NCBI GenBank assembly: GCA_964429385.1
Contig: CAYSBR010000002.1
Span: forward strand, 1-64,000
DNA length: 64,000 nt
Reading direction: 5' to 3'
DNA from: UBA2377 sp964429385
Lineage (GTDB): Bacteria > Verrucomicrobiota > Verrucomicrobiia > Opitutales > Opitutaceae
Positions within the stretch are counted from its first letter, which is position 1, and each line of letters starts with the position of its first letter. A program made the translations under genes and the position numbers. The notes under the pieces were generated by a model, which saw only the letters and a program-made list of their open reading frames with translations, searched no databases and was not told the origin of the DNA. Below, piece after piece: positions 59,159 to 64,000 of the stretch.

Positions 59159-60652
59159 TCAAGCTGGCTTGGCGGCGAGGGCGGCCTCGATCTGACGGCA
59201 GGCGAGTTTCAGCACTTGCAGGCGGGCATGGCGCTTGTTGTTGGCGGGCACGAGGTGCCAGGGGGCCTTGCGGGGATTGGTCAGCGCGAGCATGTCGCCC
59301 GCCGCGATTTCGTAGCCGGTCCATTTGCGGCGGTTGCGCCAGTCCTCCGCGTTGATCTTGTGGCGCTTGTACTCCGTTTCCTCCCGGTGGCGGAAACGCC
59401 GCAGTTGCTCGTCCTTGCTGATCTGCAGCCAGAACTTCACCACGATGATGCCGCGTTCGATGAGCTGGGCCTCGAAGTCGTTGATCTCTTCGTAGGCCCG
59501 CAGCCACTCGTCTTGGCGGGCAAAGCCTTCCAGCCGTTCGACGAGCACGCGGCCATACCATGAGCGGTCATACACCGTTACCATGCCCGAACGCGGCACA
59601 TGACGCCAGAAGCGCCACAGGTAGTGATGGGATTTTTCCTCATCGGTGGGTTTGGAAACGGGAATGACGCGGCAGTCGCGGGCATCAATGGCGCTGGTGA
59701 GCCGGCGGATGGCTCCGCCCTTGCCGGCGGCGTCCCAGCCCTCGAAGACAAAGACGATGGAGCGCCGTTTTTCCGCCGCCAGGCGCACTCCGGCGTTGAG
59801 GCGGCCCAGCCATTTGTCGCGCTTGGTCTCGTAGGCCGTGGAGGAGAGTTTCTGGTCGAGGGGGAGTTGCAGCAGGCGTTGCCGGCCGGCAGGGCTCAAC
59901 GGCACGGGTTTTCCCGGCCGTCCCGCAGCGGGCAGCCGCTGCATTTTTTGCCGGTGGGCTTGGAAACGGGTGAGCAGGGTTTCCGCCACGGTGAGGTTGC
60001 GGGTGCGTTCGTCCCCGGCTTCGATGATATGCCAGGGGGCGCCGGGCCGGTTGGTGCGGCGGTGCATGAGCGCGGCCAGTTGCGCCAGGCGGTTGTAGCG
60101 CCGGTGGCTTTCCCAATCTTCGGGGCTGACCTGCCATGCGGTGCGGGGATCGCCGGTGAGTTCCTGCAGGCGGCGTTTTTGTGCGGGCTTGGACAGCTGG
60201 AGCCAGCACTTCACAATGAGGGCCCCGTCGGCCACCAAGGTGCGCTCAAAATGTTCGATGCGGGCCAGCGCGTGGAGGAAGGCGGCGGGTTTCGCCCGGG
60301 GCTGGGCGGCCTCCCGCAGGGCCTCGGTGTACCATGAACCGGCGTAGATGCCGAGGCGGCCGCGCGGAGGCAGGTTGCGCCAGTAGCGCCACATGAACGG
60401 ACGTTCGCGCTCATCCTCTCTGGGCGGATGAAAGGCGAAGACCTCGATGCCGCGGGGATCGAGCCAGCCGTGCAGGGTGTTGACCACATCCCCTTTGCCC
60501 GAGGCTTCGACGCCGGCAATGACCAGCAGGACCGGGCAGGGCAGCGGTTTGAGCTGCACTTGCAGTTGTACAAGCTGCTCCCTCAGCCGGGGGAGTCGGG
60601 CTTCATATGCTTTGCGTGAAAGCTTGGTGCATTCCGGCACGCGCTTGGCCAT
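59159..60652 (-). CDS. Two-domain polyphosphate kinase 2 family protein, probable polyphosphate:AMP phosphotransferase
   Basis: A 497-aa protein of two PPK2 modules. Module 1 (about 15-235) has GVEASGKGD at 47-55, but the Walker B strand reads IYAGSWYTEAL, with Ala104 instead of the catalytic Asp. Module 2 (about 265-490) is complete: EGWDAAGKGGAIRR at 304-317, PTDEEKSHHYLWRFWRHVP and TVYDRSWYGRVLVERLEGF with D362. Two-domain PPK2 proteins phosphorylate AMP to ADP with polyphosphate, with the C-terminal module active. Length is typical for this class. It is a single gene between a kinase and an EamA transporter. Confidence 0.92.
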   Translation of the reverse strand: MAKRVPECTKLSRKAYEARLPRLREQLVQLQVQLKPLPCPVLLVIAGVEASGKGDVVNTLHGWLDPRGIEVFAFHPPREDERERPFMWRYWRNLPPRGRLGIYAGSWYTEALREAAQPRAKPAAFLHALARIEHFERTLVADGALIVKCWLQLSKPAQKRRLQELTGDPRTAWQVSPEDWESHRRYNRLAQLAALMHRRTNRPGAPWHIIEAGDERTRNLTVAETLLTRFQAHRQKMQRLPAAGRPGKPVPLSPAGRQRLLQLPLDQKLSSTAYETKRDKWLGRLNAGVRLAAEKRRSIVFVFEGWDAAGKGGAIRRLTSAIDARDCRVIPVSKPTDEEKSHHYLWRFWRHVPRSGMVTVYDRSWYGRVLVERLEGFARQDEWLRAYEEINDFEAQLIERGIIVVKFWLQISKDEQLRRFRHREETEYKRHKINAEDWRNRRKWTGYEIAAGDMLALTNPRKAPWHLVPANNKRHARLQVLKLACRQIEAALAAKPA

Positions 60653-60734
60653 GTGCGCAAAAGCAGTGTGGACTCCTCCGGCTCGTGTCGAGTCGCGCTT
60701 ACGGTCGGAGGCCGAAATGTCACAATTCTCTTTT

Positions 60735-61610
60735 CTAGTTTCCGGCGACCGGCGGGTGCGCAGGCGTTGCTGTCGGCGGATGGCGCAGCGAATGCAGGGC
60801 GCGGACGGTCACGGCCGCCAGCACCACCGCGCCTCCGAGCAACGCCCAGGGCGTCGGCTTTTCGCCGCTGGCGAGGAAGACCCACACGGGATTGAGGATG
60901 GGCTCCAGCACAGGGATGATCACAGCTTCCAGCGCCGTGACCTGACGGATGGCGCGGGCGTAGAGCCAATAGGAGAAGCCGAGCTGTACGATTCCCAAGG
61001 CGGCGATGGCGGCGAGGCCGCCTGGCGAAGGCGCGGGCGCGCCGATCATGAAGGGCAGGCCGATGGCGAAGGCAATGAGGTTGCCCAGGATGATGGACTC
61101 CACCGGCGAGCCGTCCTTTTGCCGGCGCAGCGCGATGGTCATCGCGGCGAAGCAAACTCCGCTCAGGATGCCGGCCAGGTTGCCGAGGGCGCCGCCCAGC
61201 TCCAGACCGCCGCCGAAGAACAGGGCCATGCCGGCGAGGGTGATCGCGATGATGATCCAATCGAGCCGGCGGGCGCGCTCACCGAGAAACCAGGCGCCGA
61301 AGAGCGCGATCCATACGGGGGCGGTGTATTGCAGCAAAATGGCGTTGGCCGCGGCGGTGAGCTTGGTTGCGACCACAAAAAGGACGGTGCAGCCGGCATA
61401 GGCGAGAGCGGCGATCACCTGTACGGGGGAGAAGGTGAACCGCAGATTCCGGCTCGCCAGAATCAGGAAGAGGGCGGCGACCAGGCCTCTTCCGCCGGCC
61501 ACGGCCAGCGGTGGCCAGTCGGCCGATTTGATCAGCAGCCCGCCCAGACTCCAGAAAAGCGCCGCCAGCAGCAATTGGCCGATCGCGCGGGAGTGGGCGG
61601 GGTGAGACAT
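60735..61610 (-). CDS. EamA/DMT-superfamily transporter
   Basis: A 291-aa protein of ten hydrophobic helices arranged as two EamA repeats, starting MSHPAHSRAIGQLLLAALFWS (an upstream in-frame start would add 12 residues). The first repeat has AALFWSLGGLLIKSADWPPLAVAGGRGLVAAL, and the second LLGGAVVLAAVTVRAL and the conserved PVLEPILNPVWVFLASGEKPT. EamA exporters move metabolites or cofactors across the inner membrane; a substrate is not predictable. It diverges from the TlpA-repeat gene with 179 bp between. Confidence 0.92.
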   Translation of the reverse strand: MSHPAHSRAIGQLLLAALFWSLGGLLIKSADWPPLAVAGGRGLVAALFLILASRNLRFTFSPVQVIAALAYAGCTVLFVVATKLTAAANAILLQYTAPVWIALFGAWFLGERARRLDWIIIAITLAGMALFFGGGLELGGALGNLAGILSGVCFAAMTIALRRQKDGSPVESIILGNLIAFAIGLPFMIGAPAPSPGGLAAIAALGIVQLGFSYWLYARAIRQVTALEAVIIPVLEPILNPVWVFLASGEKPTPWALLGGAVVLAAVTVRALHSLRHPPTATPAHPPVAGN

Positions 61611-61789
61611 GCGGCGCGAATCTGCGATGCCGGTGACAAAAAGCACGTTTTTTGGGGCGGGTTGTTACTTTTTGCCTATGGTTGTGCCGGAACCGGTCTG
61701 TTACCGTGCCCGTCTCAGTGTCGTCTTAACCCGTAACGCAGGCTCCTCATCTTGGTCTCCCCGCGTCGTATTCCATCCCCATTCGATTT

Positions 61790-64000
61790 ATGAAATCCGT
61801 CTCACTGTTTCGTCGTCTCGCCCTGGGCGCGGCGCTTTCCTTCTTTCTGCCGTGGCTGGCCGCCACGGAAACGGTTCCGGCCCCTGCGGCCGGCGCAACG
61901 GCAGCTGCCCTCAAGGAGGGTGAGCTGGCCCCGGATTTTACAGTGATCGGCCCGGATGGCCGCGAGATGAAGCTCTCCGATTTTCGCGGCAAGCTGGTGC
62001 TGGTGGACATCTGGGCCACCTGGTGCGGGCCATGCATCGCCTCGATGCCGCACCAGAGCTCGCTGGCGGAAAAATTTGCCGATGAAGGCCTGGTGATCCT
62101 TGCGGTGTGCGCTTCGGATACCCGCCAGAACTACGACGGCTGGGTGCAGCGCAATCAGGACCGCTACAAGTTCATCACCGCGCATGATCCGGCGGGCCGC
62201 AACTGGAGCGAATCGGTCTTCAACACGCATTATGGTGTGCGGGGGTTCCCCACGCTTTTCCTGATTGATCGGGAAGGCCGGCTCGTGGGCCAGGCCAGCG
62301 GCGGTGGTCCCAGCGAAAATCCGCGCGTCACCCGTTTGCTCGCCAAAGGCGGGCTGTCCATCGACACCTCGCACCTTCCTCCGGAAAAAACCGATGGCCC
62401 GAGCTCCATTCCTGCGGTCCGGAAAACCCCGGCCCAGCCGGCGGGCAGTGTGCCGATGATGGGCGGCATGCGCCCTGCGGGTGCTTCTGCCGACAAACTG
62501 GGTTCGCTCAAGGCGGGCGAGCCGATGCCCGACTTCTCCGTGCAAGGCGTGAGCGGTCAGGCTGTCCGCATGGCTGATTTCAAGGGCAAGGTCACCCTGG
62601 TCACCTTTTTCAGCCACTCCGAGCGGGGTCCCGAGGCGTATGCGGTTGAGGCGTTTGAGAAACACCGCGGCCAGGGCGTGGAGTTTCTGGCTGTCGGCAC
62701 CGCCATGGCCCGTGAGCAGTTTGATGCCTTTGCTGCCAAAGCGAAACCGGGTTACACCCTGGCTTGGGATCCTGCCGGTCGCGCCTTCATGGAAGGGGTG
62801 GCCCATATGGAATTCGGGATCGGCATGTATCCCGCCTTCGCCGTGGTGGACAAGGATGGCGTTCTCGTGGGCGGCTATATCGGCGCCGGGCCGCGCTCCG
62901 CGCCCGTGTTGAATGCGCTGCTGGCCAAGGCCGGCGTGAAGGTGGAAGGCGCGCCTGCCGCGCCCGCCGCCCAGAGCATCCCCATGGGAGCGATCCGGCC
63001 GAGTCCTCCGGCTCCGGCCGGAGCTCAGCGCCGGGCGACCCTCGGCGTCGGGGCGATCGCCCCGGATTTCGTCATGCAGAATGTTGATGGCAAGGAAGTG
63101 CGGCTCGCGGATTACGCGGGCAAAATCGTCATCCTCGACTTCTGGGCGACGTGGTGCGGTCCCTGCATCGCCTCCTTCCCGCATGCGCAGGAGATCGCCG
63201 CCCAATACAAGGATCAGGACGTGGTCTTTCTCGCCTCGGGCACGAGCGACACCATCGAAAAATTCAAGGAGTGGATCCCCCGGAATCAGCCGAAATACCC
63301 GGACATGGTCTGGGCCTTCGATTTGAATGAGCGCGGGTCGGAGACCTTTGAGGAGCGTGCGTCGTCCAAGCTTTATGGCGTCACGGGCATCCCCACGCAG
63401 TTTGTCATCGGCCGCGACGGCAAGATCGCCGCGGTCATTGTGGGCAATGGCGGCAAGAATGACGCGCGGACCGAGGCGGCCCTGGCCGGCTTGGGCGTGA
63501 AGGTGGATGAAGCCGTTGCGACCAAGGGCCGTGAGCAGCTCGCGGCGGCGGCCGAGCGCGAGCGCGCCCGCCAGCGGGCGGCGGCGGAGGAAGCAAATGC
63601 CGGCCCCCGTCCGCGATTCTCCGAGAAATTCGGCCAGTTGGAAGCCGGCTCGCCGGTGCCGGATGCGAAATTGCTCGATGCGGAGGGCAACGAGGTGAGC
63701 CTGGCCGAGCTCGGCCGGGGCAAGACCGTCGTGCTCAGTGTTGGTGTGGTGCCGGTCTTCATGCCGCCGGGCCAGGGCAATACCGATATGCTCGCTTTCA
63801 ATGATGCCTGGGCGCGCAAGTATGCCGACCAAGGCGTGCTTTTTGTGAACCTCGCCTCCTACGCGGGGCGCGAGCAGGTGGACGCGTGGCGCGAGGCCAA
63901 CACCGGCAAGTTCAGCTTCCCCGTATATTCCGATCCGGCGGGCGCGCCGCCGCGCCCGCCCAAGCCGATGGATGAATTGTCCGATGAAGAGGCCGCGGCC
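61790..64000 (+). CDS. Periplasmic multi-domain TlpA-like thioredoxin protein (3' partial)
   Basis: The frame from ATG 61790 (MKSVSLFRRLALGAALSFFL, a signal peptide) stays open to the window end, giving 737 codons with no stop, so the protein continues. It holds four thioredoxin-like units. Unit 1 (about 45-185) is TlpA/ResA-like with WCGPC at 78-82. Unit 2 (about 240-385) keeps the fold (MPDFSVQGVSGQAVRMADF) but has TFFSHSERG where CxxC belongs. Unit 3 (about 418-565) has WCGPC at 455-459. Unit 4 (about 615 on) has VVPVFMPPGQGN and no cysteine. Linkers are Ala/Pro-rich, with a charged stretch before unit 4. Role in envelope disulfide reduction is likely for units 1 and 3; the pattern is unusual. 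Confidence 0.88.
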   Translation, partial: MKSVSLFRRLALGAALSFFLPWLAATETVPAPAAGATAAALKEGELAPDFTVIGPDGREMKLSDFRGKLVLVDIWATWCGPCIASMPHQSSLAEKFADEGLVILAVCASDTRQNYDGWVQRNQDRYKFITAHDPAGRNWSESVFNTHYGVRGFPTLFLIDREGRLVGQASGGGPSENPRVTRLLAKGGLSIDTSHLPPEKTDGPSSIPAVRKTPAQPAGSVPMMGGMRPAGASADKLGSLKAGEPMPDFSVQGVSGQAVRMADFKGKVTLVTFFSHSERGPEAYAVEAFEKHRGQGVEFLAVGTAMAREQFDAFAAKAKPGYTLAWDPAGRAFMEGVAHMEFGIGMYPAFAVVDKDGVLVGGYIGAGPRSAPVLNALLAKAGVKVEGAPAAPAAQSIPMGAIRPSPPAPAGAQRRATLGVGAIAPDFVMQNVDGKEVRLADYAGKIVILDFWATWCGPCIASFPHAQEIAAQYKDQDVVFLASGTSDTIEKFKEWIPRNQPKYPDMVWAFDLNERGSETFEERASSKLYGVTGIPTQFVIGRDGKIAAVIVGNGGKNDARTEAALAGLGVKVDEAVATKGREQLAAAAERERARQRAAAEEANAGPRPRFSEKFGQLEAGSPVPDAKLLDAEGNEVSLAELGRGKTVVLSVGVVPVFMPPGQGNTDMLAFNDAWARKYADQGVLFVNLASYAGREQVDAWREANTGKFSFPVYSDPAGAPPRPPKPMDELSDEEAAA

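Noticed and set aside
1..64000. CRISPR arrays, transposases, integrases, prophage genes, rRNA and tRNA genes
   Set aside because: Reading both strands gave no regularly spaced direct repeats, no DDE/tyrosine recombinase motifs and no tRNA-like T-loops. A covariance search (tRNAscan-SE/Infernal) was not possible here.

Overview
The window is a high-GC, gene-dense bacterial chromosome segment. Gene content and protein style point to the Verrucomicrobiota, most likely an Opitutaceae-type organism: an OmcB-like DUF11 lipoprotein, a chlamydial-style SWIB protein, a glycine-rich RRM RNA-binding protein, a YdeP-type molybdoenzyme, GH88 and GH78 sugar hydrolases, and PAS-rich histidine kinases with NarL/LuxR regulators. 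This assignment is inference from family knowledge; there is no rRNA or marker tree to confirm it. I saw no tRNA, rRNA, CRISPR array, insertion sequence or prophage. Many genes begin without a clear Shine-Dalgarno sequence, and GTG/TTG starts with 4-nt GTGA/TTGA overlaps are common.

Region 1 (1-12.3 kb): the 3' end of a GH88 hydrolase, a PHP phosphatase, then a two-gene winged-helix/nucleotidyltransferase module on the minus strand with a perfect palindrome at its promoter (toxin-antitoxin-like, the best candidate for an undescribed small system). Housekeeping genes follow: aldo/keto reductase, rlmN, DAHP synthase, lytic transglycosylase, miaB, gmk.

Region 2 (11.5-21 kb): a minus-strand NAD synthesis operon nadA-nadC-nadB followed closely by a secreted beta/gamma-crystallin plus DUF4214 protein; a convergent DUF1573 gene and VKOR-thioredoxin gene; and the DUF11 lipoprotein with a strong terminator.

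Region 3 (21-39 kb): upp with a nucleoside 2-deoxyribosyltransferase-like gene, a tightly overlapped operon (DUF5069, gluconokinase, S45 acylase), a YdeP-like molybdoenzyme, an RNA-handling run (S4 protein, RRM protein, RhlE-type helicase), uracil-DNA glycosylase, a periplasmic FKBP, a GspB/PilP-like Pro-rich membrane protein, GH78, MarC and a tRNA-dihydrouridine synthase.

Region 4 (39-51 kb): a signalling cluster. A three-PAS kinase overlaps a NarL-type regulator gene, and a CHASE3/PAS kinase, a stand-alone receiver and a REC-PAS-kinase-REC hybrid form a second operon. Further on come a PatB-type lyase and two adjacent Hsp20 genes. A similar 16-19 bp palindrome (TAGGGAWWAWTTACYC-like) sits upstream of this second kinase operon, the Hsp20 pair and the DUF11 gene, suggesting one shared regulator.

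Region 5 (51-64 kb): TerC, a heterodimeric ABC exporter with one degenerate ATP site, SWIB, a BarA-like hybrid kinase, a two-domain PPK2, an EamA transporter and, cut by the window end, a giant periplasmic protein of four TlpA-like domains in which redox-active and cysteine-less units alternate.
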